Source: Arthrobacter sp. Soil762 (GTDB lineage: Bacteria; Actinomycetota; Actinomycetes; Actinomycetales; Micrococcaceae). From it: a stretch of 64,000 bases of DNA. The stretch covers positions 80,998 to 144,997 of the forward strand of contig NZ_LMSG01000022.1 of assembly GCF_001428335.1 (NCBI RefSeq). The letters run 5' to 3'. Position 1 is the stretch's first letter. The number at the start of each line of letters is the position of its first letter. The notes beneath the pieces were generated by a model. That model had not been told where the DNA came from. It saw only the letters and a program-made list of their open reading frames with translations, and made no database searches. A program made the translations under genes and the position numbers. Shown in pieces: positions 51,321 through 62,110 of this stretch.

Positions 51321-52358
51321 TCAGGCTGCGCCGGGGATCGGTCCGAACTGCGCCCGGTCGGCCAGCCGCGGATCGTCGCGGTCCGGAACCACCAGGACCG
51401 GGCTCTTGGCGTGGTGGAGCACGCCGCCGGACGTGGAGCCCAGGAGCATGCCGGTGAACCCGCCACGGCCCCGGGTGCCCACAACCACCAGTTCTACGTG
51501 CCGGCTGGCCTCAACGAGAACATCCACGGCCGAACCGTCCAGCAGTTCCGACTCCACGGAAAGGTTGGGGTAGTGGCTTTTGAGCCAGGCCATCCCGGCG
51601 TTGAGTTGGACCCGGATGTCATCGAAGAGGGCTTTGCGGTCCATGGGGGCCGGAACCCAGGCCAGGGAGCCGCTGAACTGCGGCACCGCACAGATCACGC
51701 GCAGGGTTGCCCCGAGCCGTTCAGCCTGGTCCGCAGCCTCCAGCACGGCGATGCGTGCCTGTTCGGACCCGTCCACGCCCACCACGACAACGTTCTCGAC
51801 CTGCTTGTGTCCTGGCTGTGCCTGCTCGGCCCTGATGCGCTTGTCTTCGGTGGTTTCGCCCAGCCGGTCCGAACACACCAGCGGCACCGTGACCGTGGGG
51901 CACTTGGCGTGAGCCGGCAGGGCGCTGCTCACCGAGCCCAGCAGGCGTCCCACAAATCCGCCGCGGCCGCGGGTGCCGAACACCAGCAGATCGGCTGTCT
52001 CGGACATTTCCAGGAGCACGCCTGAAGCGTCTCCGTTCTCCACGGAGCCGTCAACTTCGATGTTGTAGCCGGAAACCTTGTCCAGCGCCTGCTTGACGAT
52101 CGCTTCAGCACCCTCGCGGATCACGGAATCATCCACGGTGGCGTACCCGCCGTCCAGCCCGGACGCCGCAAAGATCGGTACTGAATACGCGGTGACAATA
52201 TGCAACGGCCGACGGCGGCGCTCGGCTTCCCGGGCTGCCCACACTAAAGCGCACTGGCCGTGGTCGGAACCGTCCACCCCCACAACGATCCCCACCGGAG
52301 CAGCCGAATTTCCGGCCCGGTCCTGTTCCGGATCCGGATGCATCTCTTGTGCGCCCAT
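51321..52358 (-). CDS. Tandem universal stress protein
   Basis: The 345-residue protein contains two Usp domains (about 20-165 and 185-340). Both carry the ATP-binding signature: GTRGRGGFVGRLLGSVS in the first and GTRGRGGFTGMLLGSTS in the second, plus GVDGS at each N-terminus. Tandem Usp proteins bind ATP and modulate dormancy and stress responses in actinobacteria. GGAGG lies 7 bases before the ATG. The PEP-synthase-like gene begins 30 bases after its stop, so the two are probably one operon. Confidence 0.93.
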   Translation of the reverse strand: MGAQEMHPDPEQDRAGNSAAPVGIVVGVDGSDHGQCALVWAAREAERRRRPLHIVTAYSVPIFAASGLDGGYATVDDSVIREGAEAIVKQALDKVSGYNIEVDGSVENGDASGVLLEMSETADLLVFGTRGRGGFVGRLLGSVSSALPAHAKCPTVTVPLVCSDRLGETTEDKRIRAEQAQPGHKQVENVVVVGVDGSEQARIAVLEAADQAERLGATLRVICAVPQFSGSLAWVPAPMDRKALFDDIRVQLNAGMAWLKSHYPNLSVESELLDGSAVDVLVEASRHVELVVVGTRGRGGFTGMLLGSTSGGVLHHAKSPVLVVPDRDDPRLADRAQFGPIPGAA

Positions 52359-52486
52359 CGGGCCGCCTCCTCGCGATACTGCCTTATGTTGCGGCTATTC
52401 TGCCAGAAGCGGCGCCCTCCGCCCGCACCGGCCGCGATGTGGGCCCCGACGGACTGGAGAACCCTGCTTCCGCTTCTCACTATTCT

Positions 52487-52521
52487 CGGTCCGCAGACAC
52501 TTAGCAAGCGGCTGCGGACCG
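52487..52521. other. 10-bp perfect stem in the 52359-52765 intergenic region
   Basis: CGGTCCGCAG (52487-52496) pairs with CTGCGGACCG (52512-52521) around a 15-base loop. The stretch 52359-52765 separates the divergent Usp and FAD-binding-like genes. It holds this stem, the direct repeats at 52532 and 52600, and no gene I can support. Confidence 0.5.
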
Positions 52522-52531
52522 CTGGATGACG

Positions 52532-52614
52532 GGTTATCCACAGCCCATGGCAAACGGAGTGGCAACCGTATTCAACGTTAAGAAGAATGTTTGTGTTTGG
52601 GCTATCCACGGCCC
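52532..52614. repeat. Pair of 15-bp direct repeats containing DnaA-box-like sequence
   Basis: GGTTATCCACAGCCC (52532-52546) and GGCTATCCACGGCCC (52600-52614) agree at 13 of 15 positions and start 68 bases apart. The first contains a consensus DnaA box, TTATCCACA (52534-52542). They lie upstream of the FAD-binding-like gene and could be regulator sites. Confidence 0.5.
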
Positions 52615-52765
52615 TGAATGTTCTGTAGTCTTCGAGGCACTGCCGGTCCGCCGACGCCCATTCAGGTGCGTCCGGGCCGGTGCTGCGGCCGGACTTTGGG
52701 GGTAACGGAACGCATGCGGGGCAACGCTGCCTGCATCCGAAAGCCTTTGAAGGAGGAAAACTGTA

Positions 52766-53407
52766 GTGTCAAGCATGCCTGTGAATGGCGGGACCGAACG
52801 GACCACCACGGTGATCATCGGCACGGGGCTCTCAGGCCTGGCTGTTGGCGCAGAACTGCGCCGCCGCGGCGTGGACGCGATTGTGGTGGACGGGCTCGAC
52901 ATCCTCGGCGCCGGACAGCCGGCCAACACTGCTTCACTGCAGCGCTGCGACGCAGCAGACTCCGACTCCCTCCGGGAGCGCAACGAGATCCTCCGCCACC
53001 TGCGCAACTACGCCGCCAGCCACCACATGGATGTCCGCAACACCACCCGGGCGGTTCAGCTGACCATGGTGGGCGGCGCACCAGGCGGAAATACTGCAGG
53101 AACAGCCGCGGGCTCCCCGTCCGGCAAGTGGGAAGTCCATACGCCCAACGGCATCCTGCTGGCTGACAACATTGTGCTGACCCGGTGCGCGCACAGCCAG
53201 CTGCGGCGCATGCTCAGCGACTTCGGCATCACGGTTGGCCGCAACCTGGTGGCAGCCATGCGGCAGATCGGCATCTACCTCGTGGGAGTGGGCGAGCTCA
53301 TCACGCCCTCACCCAAGGAAGTCCTGCGTCAGGCGAAGACCGTGGGCCAGGCCATTTCAGCAACGGTCCAGGCCACGGTCCACCCGGAAAGCGCCGCCGC
53401 CGTCTAG
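52766..53407 (+). CDS. Short FAD/NAD(P)-binding-like protein
   Basis: GTG 52766 follows AAGGAGG by 9 bases and gives 213 residues. The N-terminus has a Rossmann dinucleotide-binding motif, TVIIGTGLSGLAVGAELRRRG, as in FAD-dependent monooxygenases. The C-terminal ~100 residues (NGILLADNIVLTRC, LITPSPKEVLRQAKTVG) resemble no full oxidoreductase domain, and the protein is less than half the usual length. It could be a degenerate or regulatory relative rather than an active enzyme. Its stop overlaps that of the convergent CopC gene by 4 bp. Confidence 0.7.
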   Translation: MSSMPVNGGTERTTTVIIGTGLSGLAVGAELRRRGVDAIVVDGLDILGAGQPANTASLQRCDAADSDSLRERNEILRHLRNYAASHHMDVRNTTRAVQLTMVGGAPGGNTAGTAAGSPSGKWEVHTPNGILLADNIVLTRCAHSQLRRMLSDFGITVGRNLVAAMRQIGIYLVGVGELITPSPKEVLRQAKTVGQAISATVQATVHPESAAAV

Positions 53408-54033
53408 GCCTGTTCGGTTTCGTCGTCGCTGCCTGCGGTGAGGCGGCGCTTCGCGAGGATACCGATGGCCACCAGCAGCCCGACGGCCACCGCGGCAAAG
53501 ATCACCAGGCTCCATGGGAACGGTTCGGACGCGTCTTCGCCCGGGGCCGGAGCTGCCACGGTTCCCGGCTGCGCGGTTCCCATCGTGGGAACAGCGGCCG
53601 ACGGCGATGCTCCCGCCGACGATGTTCCCGAGGGCGCGGCTCCCGCCGCCGCGGCGGTCGCCGTGAAGCCGAACGTTCCCTCGATCGCGTGGGAATCCGA
53701 GCTGACCACCCGCCAGGCCACCGTGTACGCCCCCGCCGGAGCGCCGGCCTTGAGCTTTTGGGTGGCAGTGCTGTCCACAATCTCAACAGCGCCGTCCGCC
53801 CACTCAGCCCCGGCGGAATCCTTGACGGAGAACTGTGCGCCGATGCCCAGCGGGTTCTTGTTGAAGGTGACGGAGACCTGTTCCGGCGTTGTGGCCACCG
53901 TGGCGCCCTGCGCCGGGCTGCTGGACTCGGCGGCATCATGTGCCGACGCCGGGGCGGAAAACCCCAGCAGCGCGGCGGCGAGAACGAAGCTCCCGAGCAC
54001 AACGCTCAGCAACTGGCGGCGGATGGATCGCAT
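53404..54033 (-). CDS. CopC-domain copper-binding membrane-anchored protein
   Basis: The 209-residue protein has a signal peptide cleaved before His32 (PASAHDAAESSSP). A CopC domain follows (about 32-125) with the second copper-site region SDSHAIEGTFGF, then an Ala/Ser/Pro linker and a C-terminal membrane helix (PWSLVIFAAVAVGLLVAIGI) with basic tail. The mature N-terminal histidine is typical of the CopC copper brace. It probably binds copper outside the membrane. No CopD permease is fused or adjacent. Confidence 0.88.
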   Translation of the reverse strand: MRSIRRQLLSVVLGSFVLAAALLGFSAPASAHDAAESSSPAQGATVATTPEQVSVTFNKNPLGIGAQFSVKDSAGAEWADGAVEIVDSTATQKLKAGAPAGAYTVAWRVVSSDSHAIEGTFGFTATAAAAGAAPSGTSSAGASPSAAVPTMGTAQPGTVAAPAPGEDASEPFPWSLVIFAAVAVGLLVAIGILAKRRLTAGSDDETEQA

Positions 54034-54111
54034 GGGTGTACTGCTCCCTTGGGTTGGCGTCCTTCAAGCCTAGGCGAACTTCCCCGGGCAGCGGCAGCGC
54101 GCACTGCACCC

Positions 54112-54150
54112 GCACGCTTCCCCGGCACGCTTCCCGGGCACGCTTCCCGG
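54112..54150. repeat. Three tandem 13-bp repeats
   Basis: GCACGCTTCCCCG, GCACGCTTCCCGG and GCACGCTTCCCGG follow each other at 54112, 54125 and 54138. They lie between the CopC start and the UvrA-paralogue stop. They look like simple slippage repeats. Confidence 0.7.
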
Positions 54151-54159
54151 CACCGGCAT

Positions 54160-56553
<2,394 letters not shown>

Positions 56554-56672
56554 GGTGTCTCCAACATTGCTCGGCATTGTGAGGTTCCTGACAGACATTC
56601 TAGGCGCGCACACTGGACGCGGTCCCCGCCCTCTAGGATCGAGTAACCCCAACAACACATCCCGGAGGACTA

Positions 56673-58115
56673 ATGCTTAAGCAGGGCTCTGCCTTGGACC
56701 GGTACTTCAAGATATCCGAGCGGGGGTCCAACCTCTCCCGCGAGATCCGCGGCGGCTTTGCCACGTTCTTCGCCATGAGCTACATCGTGGTGCTTAACCC
56801 CCTGATCCTCTCCGGCCCGGATTCCAGCGGCAACACACTTGGTTTTGCCGCAGTGGCCGCTGTGACGGCTTTTGTGGCAGGCATCCTCACTATCCTGATG
56901 GGCGCCTGGGGCAGGCACCCCTTCGCGCTGGCCGCGGGGCTGGGCGTGAACGCGTTTGTGGCCGTCACGGTCGCCACGAACCCGGGCCTGACGTGGCCGG
57001 ACATGATGGGCCTGGTGGTCCTGTCCGGCGTGACCATGATGATCCTGGTCCTCACCGGTTTCCGGACCGCCGTCTTCAAGGCCGTCCCGGACGGGCTCAA
57101 GACCGCCATCGTGGTGGGAATCGGCCTGTTCATCGCCCTGATCGGGCTGGTGAATGCCGGCTTTGTGCGCCGGATCCCGGACGCTGCCGGCACCACCGTT
57201 CCCGTGGGCCTGGGCTTCGACGGCAAACTGCTGGGCTGGCCCACGGCCGTCTTTGTGTTCGGCCTGATCCTCACCATCGCCCTGGTGGTCCGCAAGGTCA
57301 AGGGCGCCATCCTGATCGGCATCATCGCCGCCACCATCATTTCCGTGATCCTTGAAATGACCCTCCACATCGGCCCCAGCTTTGACGGCACTACCGCCAA
57401 CCCTCAGGGCTGGTCCCTCGTGGCGCCGTCCTTTACGGGGTGGAGCGCCCCGGACCTGTCGCTGATCGGCAAGGCCAACCCGTTCGGCGCTTTTGAACAC
57501 CTGGGCTTCGTGGCCGCCACCCTGCTGGCATTCGTGATCCTGCTCAGCATCTTCTTCGATGCCATGGGCACCATGGTGGGCCTGGCCAACGAGGCCGGCA
57601 CTGTGGACAAGGACGGCAACATCCCGGACGTGGACCGCGTGCTCCAGGTGGACGCGCTCGGCGCGATCGTGGGTGGCGGTGCGTCCGTCTCCTCGAACCA
57701 GATCTATGTTGAGGCCGGCGCCGGGATCGGCGAGGGTGCTCGGACGGGCGTGGCGTCCATCGTCACCGGCCTGCTGTTCCTGGTGGCCATGTTCTTCACC
57801 CCGCTGATCAACCTCGTTCCGTTCGAGGCGGTGGCCCCGGCCCTGGTGGTGGTGGGCTTCATGATGGTCTCCCAGGTGGGCAAGATCGACTGGCAGGACT
57901 GGGGAATCGCCATCCCGGCTTTCCTGACCATGACCCTGATGCCGTTTACGTACTCCATCGCCAACGGTCTCGGCGCAGGCTTCATCGCCTATGTCCTGAT
58001 CCGGGCGTTCCAGGGCCGCATCAAGGACGTCCACCCGCTGATGTGGGCGGTGGCCGGCGCGTTCCTGCTGTTCTTCGCCGTCGGTCCCATCGAGGCCGCA
58101 CTGGGCATGCCCTAG
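56673..58115 (+). CDS. NCS2/AzgA-family purine permease
   Basis: The 480-residue membrane protein has about 12-14 helices and AzgA-type landmarks: RGGFATFFAMSYIVVLNP near the N-terminus, GAWGRHPFALAAGLGVNAFV, FFDAMGTMVGLANEAG and the purine-site region GGGASVSSNQIYVEAGAGIGEGARTG. These proteins take up hypoxanthine, guanine or adenine with protons. GGAGGA precedes the ATG by 4 bases. Its stop overlaps that of the convergent regulator gene by 4 bp. Confidence 0.92.
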   Translation: MLKQGSALDRYFKISERGSNLSREIRGGFATFFAMSYIVVLNPLILSGPDSSGNTLGFAAVAAVTAFVAGILTILMGAWGRHPFALAAGLGVNAFVAVTVATNPGLTWPDMMGLVVLSGVTMMILVLTGFRTAVFKAVPDGLKTAIVVGIGLFIALIGLVNAGFVRRIPDAAGTTVPVGLGFDGKLLGWPTAVFVFGLILTIALVVRKVKGAILIGIIAATIISVILEMTLHIGPSFDGTTANPQGWSLVAPSFTGWSAPDLSLIGKANPFGAFEHLGFVAATLLAFVILLSIFFDAMGTMVGLANEAGTVDKDGNIPDVDRVLQVDALGAIVGGGASVSSNQIYVEAGAGIGEGARTGVASIVTGLLFLVAMFFTPLINLVPFEAVAPALVVVGFMMVSQVGKIDWQDWGIAIPAFLTMTLMPFTYSIANGLGAGFIAYVLIRAFQGRIKDVHPLMWAVAGAFLLFFAVGPIEAALGMP

Positions 58116-58777
58116 CCCTTCAGCACATACCGCCGCTCGGGCCTGCCCACGCCGTACTTAAGCCGGACCTCCAGCACGCCTTCATCGTGGAGGTACTCCA
58201 GATACCGGCGCGCACTAACCCGGGACGTGCCCAACTGGGCGGCCACTTCGGCGGCGGAGAGGTCGCCGTCGGCCTCCTTCAGGGCAGCTTCCACGAGCTT
58301 CAGCGTTTCGATGCTGCAGCCCTTCGGCAGCGGCCGATCGGTCCGGTCCAGCCCGAACACCCGGTTCACGTCCGACTGCTCCGCCACATCCTTGGCCGAG
58401 TCGAGGCCCTGGTAGGCGCTGCGGTAGTGCTCCAGCCGTTCCTGCAGGTCAGTCTGCGAGAAGGGCTTGATGAGGTAGTGCACTATCCCGCCGCGAAGGG
58501 CCTTGCGCACCGTGTCCACCTCACGGGCGGCGCTGATCACCAGGACATCCAGTTCCGGGGCCACTTCGCGCAGTTTGTGCATCAGGTCCAGGCCGTTGAT
58601 GTCCGGCAGGTGGATATCGAGCAGCACCAGGTCCGGTTGCAGCCGCCCCGTTTCGATGACCGCCTGGGCGCCGGTATGGGCCACCCCGACGACGGCGAAC
58701 CCGGGAGTGCGCTGAATGAACCCTGCGTGGACCTTGGCCACCATAAAGTCGTCATCGACGATCAGGACTTTGATCAT
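58112..58777 (-). CDS. CitB/DcuR-type response regulator
   Basis: The 221-residue protein has a receiver domain with D9/D10 and phospho-acceptor D54 (LVLLDIHLPD), and a C-terminal winged helix (SAAEVAAQLGTSRVSARRYLEYLHDEG) typical of the CitB group. It overlaps the kinase gene by 4 bp. Regulators of this group activate uptake genes for citrate or other di- and tricarboxylates. The divergent tctCBA operon is the expected target. Confidence 0.93.
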   Translation of the reverse strand: MIKVLIVDDDFMVAKVHAGFIQRTPGFAVVGVAHTGAQAVIETGRLQPDLVLLDIHLPDINGLDLMHKLREVAPELDVLVISAAREVDTVRKALRGGIVHYLIKPFSQTDLQERLEHYRSAYQGLDSAKDVAEQSDVNRVFGLDRTDRPLPKGCSIETLKLVEAALKEADGDLSAAEVAAQLGTSRVSARRYLEYLHDEGVLEVRLKYGVGRPERRYVLKG

Positions 58778-60369
58778 TGCTGCATTCTCCGTGTTCGTTC
58801 CAGCCGGGCGGTGAAGACCGCCCCGTTGTTGTTGGTTACCGTGAGGTCGCCGCCGCTGCGCCGGCAGACCACCCGCGAGAGCGCCAGGCCGAAGCCCCTG
58901 CTGCCGCCGGGGCCCGGGTCCTTGGTGGTGAAACCCTGCTGGAAGATCTCCCCCTGATCCCCGGCGACGCCGGGGCCGGAATCGCGGACGGTGACCGTCA
59001 CGCCGTCGGCTGTGTCCTCCACGAGCACCCTGACCGCTGCCGCCGGAAGCCCGGTGACGGCGTCGAACGCGTTGTCCACCAGGTTCCCGACCACCGTGGT
59101 CAGGTCGCGGGACAGCTCATCGTCAACGCGCTTCAGCCCGGATTCCGGGTCTAGCTGCAAGGTGACCCCGCGTTCGGTGGCGAGGCTCGACTTGGCGATC
59201 AGCAGGGCGGCGAGCGCCGGGTCCTCGATGCGGCTTGTGACCTCGTCGTTGAGCCGGGTCCTGTCCAGGGTGGCACCGTTGACGAACTGGACCACGGAAT
59301 CGTATTCACCGATCTGGATGAGGCCGGAGATCACGTGCAGCTGGTTGGCGAATTCGTGAGCCTGTGCGCGGAGAGTGTCGGTTGCCGTCCGGGTGGCCCC
59401 GAGTTCCCGCTCGAGTGCCGACAGTTCCGTGCGGTCGCGCAGTGTGGTGACGGAGCCGATGTCGCGGCCGCGCGAACGGATGGGAACCCGGTTCAGCACC
59501 ACGAGCCGGTCGCCAACGAGCACCAGCTGGTCCGGCTCCGGCTGCTCGCGGGTGAGGACTTCCTTGAGCGCTGGCTCCACGGACAGGCCGGCCAGGCGCT
59601 TGCCCACACAGTCAGCGGGGAGGCCAAGCAGCGCGCGGGCACTGTCGTTGGCCACGGTGATGCGCTCGTGCGGGTCCAGCGCCACCACACCTTCCTTCAG
59701 GCCATGCAGCATGGCCTCGCGGTTTTCCACCAGGCCGGTGATTTCGCTCGGTTCCATGCCCAGGGTCTGCCGCTTGACCCGGCGGGAGAGCAGCAGCGAG
59801 CCGGCAACACCCAGCACGCTGGCAACACCGAGATAGGTAAGGAGGTTGGGCACGGCATCCCCCAGCCGCTCCAGGACGGAGGGATAGTTCCGGCTGATGG
59901 CGGCGATGCCGATGACTTTTCCAGCGTCGTCGAGGACCGGAACGTGCGCGGACAGCTCCTCCGTACCGGATCCTTCCACCACGCCGGTCCACGCGCGGCC
60001 TTCGAGCACGCGGCTGGCGCCGAGTTCCAAGGGCTGCCCCAACAGGCTGGGATTGGAGGAGGCAACCACCGTGCGGTCGGGCTTCGCTAGCGCCACGTGC
60101 GAGGATCCCGAGACTGTCCGCACCGACTCGGCCACGGCGGGAAGGGCTGAGCCGCCGCGGGGTTCGGCCGCGGGCAGCAGCGCCCGGACGGTGGGATTGG
60201 CACCCAGGGCTTCGGCAGCGGACAGCGCCCGGCGGCCCTCAACCCGTTCGAACGCCGCAGCGGACTGGGCGAGGGAGATGGCCACTACGGCCACCAGGAC
60301 GGCGAAAACGATGAGCAACTGCAGAACCAGGTACTGCCCCGCAAGGGACATGCCTCTTCGTCGAGTCAC
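58774..60369 (-). CDS. CitA/DcuS-type sensor histidine kinase
   Basis: The 531-residue protein has one membrane helix near residues 10-30, an extracytoplasmic sensor domain (about 35-170) of the PAS-like CitA fold, and a second helix (about 175-195). A cytoplasmic PAS domain and a catalytic region follow with the phosphorylated histidine in the box AHEFANQLHVISGL, VVGNLVDNAFDAV (N-box) and DSGPGVAGD (G-box). GTG 60369 is supported by AGAGGAAAG 8 bases upstream. It should sense external citrate or related acids and control the divergent transporter genes. Confidence 0.93.
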   Translation of the reverse strand: MTRRRGMSLAGQYLVLQLLIVFAVLVAVVAISLAQSAAAFERVEGRRALSAAEALGANPTVRALLPAAEPRGGSALPAVAESVRTVSGSSHVALAKPDRTVVASSNPSLLGQPLELGASRVLEGRAWTGVVEGSGTEELSAHVPVLDDAGKVIGIAAISRNYPSVLERLGDAVPNLLTYLGVASVLGVAGSLLLSRRVKRQTLGMEPSEITGLVENREAMLHGLKEGVVALDPHERITVANDSARALLGLPADCVGKRLAGLSVEPALKEVLTREQPEPDQLVLVGDRLVVLNRVPIRSRGRDIGSVTTLRDRTELSALERELGATRTATDTLRAQAHEFANQLHVISGLIQIGEYDSVVQFVNGATLDRTRLNDEVTSRIEDPALAALLIAKSSLATERGVTLQLDPESGLKRVDDELSRDLTTVVGNLVDNAFDAVTGLPAAAVRVLVEDTADGVTVTVRDSGPGVAGDQGEIFQQGFTTKDPGPGGSRGFGLALSRVVCRRSGGDLTVTNNNGAVFTARLERTRRMQQ

Positions 60370-60439
60370 TGTGGTTCTTTCCTCTGGTTGCGTGGTCTTT
60401 GATTGTCGGGTCTCTGGTGGTCAGGCTACCTGAACTATG

Positions 60440-60468
60440 GGCGCTGCATAGCGCCGGTGGGCCACCGG
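60440..60468. promoter_or_regulatory. Two adjacent dyads between citA- and tctC-type genes
   Basis: GGCGCTGCATAGCGCC (60440-60455) and CCGGTGGGCCACCGG (60454-60468) abut each other in the 221-bp divergent region. Both are perfect dyads apart from their centres. They are plausible binding sites for the CitB-type regulator. Nothing else clear is seen in 60370-60590. Confidence 0.5.
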
Positions 60469-60590
60469 AAACGTGAACGCAATGAACTTAACTTTCTCTG
60501 CGTACACAAGAGTGATGCCCGTCACTTCGGGGCCTAGCATCGGATCACCAGTCAGTTTCTTGCTGATCAGATTTAGAGAAGAGGAACACC

Positions 60591-61601
60591 ATGCGCCAGA
60601 TCCGCGCATTCCGAATTGCCGCCGTCGCCGCCGGCATCGCCCTGATGGCCACCGGCTGCGGTGCCACCGGGAAGAGCTCTACTGACGGAGCCAGCTCCGG
60701 CGCCCCCGCCGGCCCGCTGACCGGGCTCCAGATCATGGTCCCCAACACTGCAGGCGGCGGCTACGACACCACCGCCCGCGTGGCGGCCAAAGTCCTCGAA
60801 GACGAGAAAATCGCCACGAACCCCGAAGTCTTCAATCTCGCCGGCGCCGGCGGAACCGTGGGCTTGGCCCGCATCGTCAACGAAAAGGGCAACGGCGACC
60901 TCACCATGCTCATGGGCCTGGGCGTGGTGGGCGCGAGCTACACCAACAAGTCCGAGTCCAAGCTGACGGCCACCACCCCCCTGGCCCGGCTCATCGAAGA
61001 GCCCGGCGCCATCATGGTCAACAAGGATTCGCCCTACAAAACCATCGATGACCTGGTCACCGCCTGGAAGGCTGACCCGGGTTCCATCAGCGTCGGCGGA
61101 GGTTCCTCCCCCGGCGGCCCTGACCACCTGCTGCCCATGCAGTTGGCCGGAGCCCTGGGCATCGACGCGACCAAGGTGAACTTCGTGTCCTACGACGGCG
61201 GTGGAGACCTCCTCCCGGCCATCCTGGGCAACAAGGTGGGCTTTGCGGCCTCCGGTGCAGGCGAATACCTCAAGCAGATCGAATCCGGTGCGGTCCGTGT
61301 CCTGGCCACCAGCGGCGAGAAGCGGCTCGACGGCGTGGACGCTCCCACGCTCAAGGAATCCAACATCGACCTGGTGTTCACCAACTGGCGCGGCATCGTG
61401 GCCCCTCCGGGCATCACCGACGCTGACAAGGCCAAGATGATCGCGGCACTCGAAAAGATGCACGGCACGGCCGCCTGGAAGGAAGCCCTGAAGACCAACA
61501 GCTGGAGCGACGCCTTCATCACCGGCGCCGAGTTCGAAAGCTTCCTGGCCGAGCAGGACAAGCGGGTGGCGGACGTCCTCACGAAGCTTGGCCTGGCGTG
61601 A
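60591..61601 (+). CDS. tctC: TctC-type tricarboxylate-binding lipoprotein
   Basis: The 336-residue protein has a lipoprotein signal (ALMATGC, Cys23) and the TctC fold, with the landmark MVPNTAGGGYDTTARVAAK and GGGSSPGGPDHLLPMQLAGA around the carboxylate site. It captures citrate-like substrates for the TctAB permease. GAGGAACACC precedes the ATG. It overlaps tctB by 4 bp and is divergent from the CitA/CitB-type genes. Confidence 0.92.
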   Translation: MRQIRAFRIAAVAAGIALMATGCGATGKSSTDGASSGAPAGPLTGLQIMVPNTAGGGYDTTARVAAKVLEDEKIATNPEVFNLAGAGGTVGLARIVNEKGNGDLTMLMGLGVVGASYTNKSESKLTATTPLARLIEEPGAIMVNKDSPYKTIDDLVTAWKADPGSISVGGGSSPGGPDHLLPMQLAGALGIDATKVNFVSYDGGGDLLPAILGNKVGFAASGAGEYLKQIESGAVRVLATSGEKRLDGVDAPTLKESNIDLVFTNWRGIVAPPGITDADKAKMIAALEKMHGTAAWKEALKTNSWSDAFITGAEFESFLAEQDKRVADVLTKLGLA

Positions 61602-62110
61602 GCTCCTCACCAACTTTGGCCTCACGGCTCAAAGGCCGCTCCGAGCTGGGGGTTGCCCTCCTGCTCGGGGCGGCCGGGGCCCTGGTCATCTGGGACGCAA
61701 CCCGCATCGCTACCACCTACTCCCAGTCTGATCCCGTAGGACCTAAGACCTTGCCGTTCATCGTGGGCGGCCTGCTGCTGGTCTGCGCCGTGATGCTGGC
61801 CGTCAACGTATTCCGCGGTGGCAAAGGCGAGGCGGAAGGCGGCGAGGACGTGGACCTTTCCCACCCCGCCGACTGGAAAACGGTCCTGCCACTGGCGGGC
61901 GCCTTCATCGCGAACATCCTGCTGATCGACTGGGCCGGCTGGGTCATCTCCGGCACCATCCTGTTCTGGGGCAGCGTCTGGGCACTGGGCGGCCGGAACT
62001 ACATCCGCGACGGACTCATCTCGGTGGCAATGTCCCTCCTGACCTTTTACGGCTTCTACCTTGGCCTTGGCATTAACCTGCCCGCCGGCCTCCTGGAAGG
62101 GCTTCTCTGA
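61598..62110 (+). CDS. tctB: TctB-type small membrane subunit
   Basis: The 170-residue protein has four predicted transmembrane helices and no other domain, the normal size for TctB. Its start overlaps tctC by 4 bp and its stop shares one base with the tctA start (TGATG), so all three subunits are translated together. Confidence 0.9.
   Translation: MSSSPTLASRLKGRSELGVALLLGAAGALVIWDATRIATTYSQSDPVGPKTLPFIVGGLLLVCAVMLAVNVFRGGKGEAEGGEDVDLSHPADWKTVLPLAGAFIANILLIDWAGWVISGTILFWGSVWALGGRNYIRDGLISVAMSLLTFYGFYLGLGINLPAGLLEGLL

Noticed and set aside
52532..52614. A replication origin based on DnaA-like boxes
   Set aside because: Only two boxes, no AT-rich unwinding region and no dnaA, dnaN or plasmid genes nearby.
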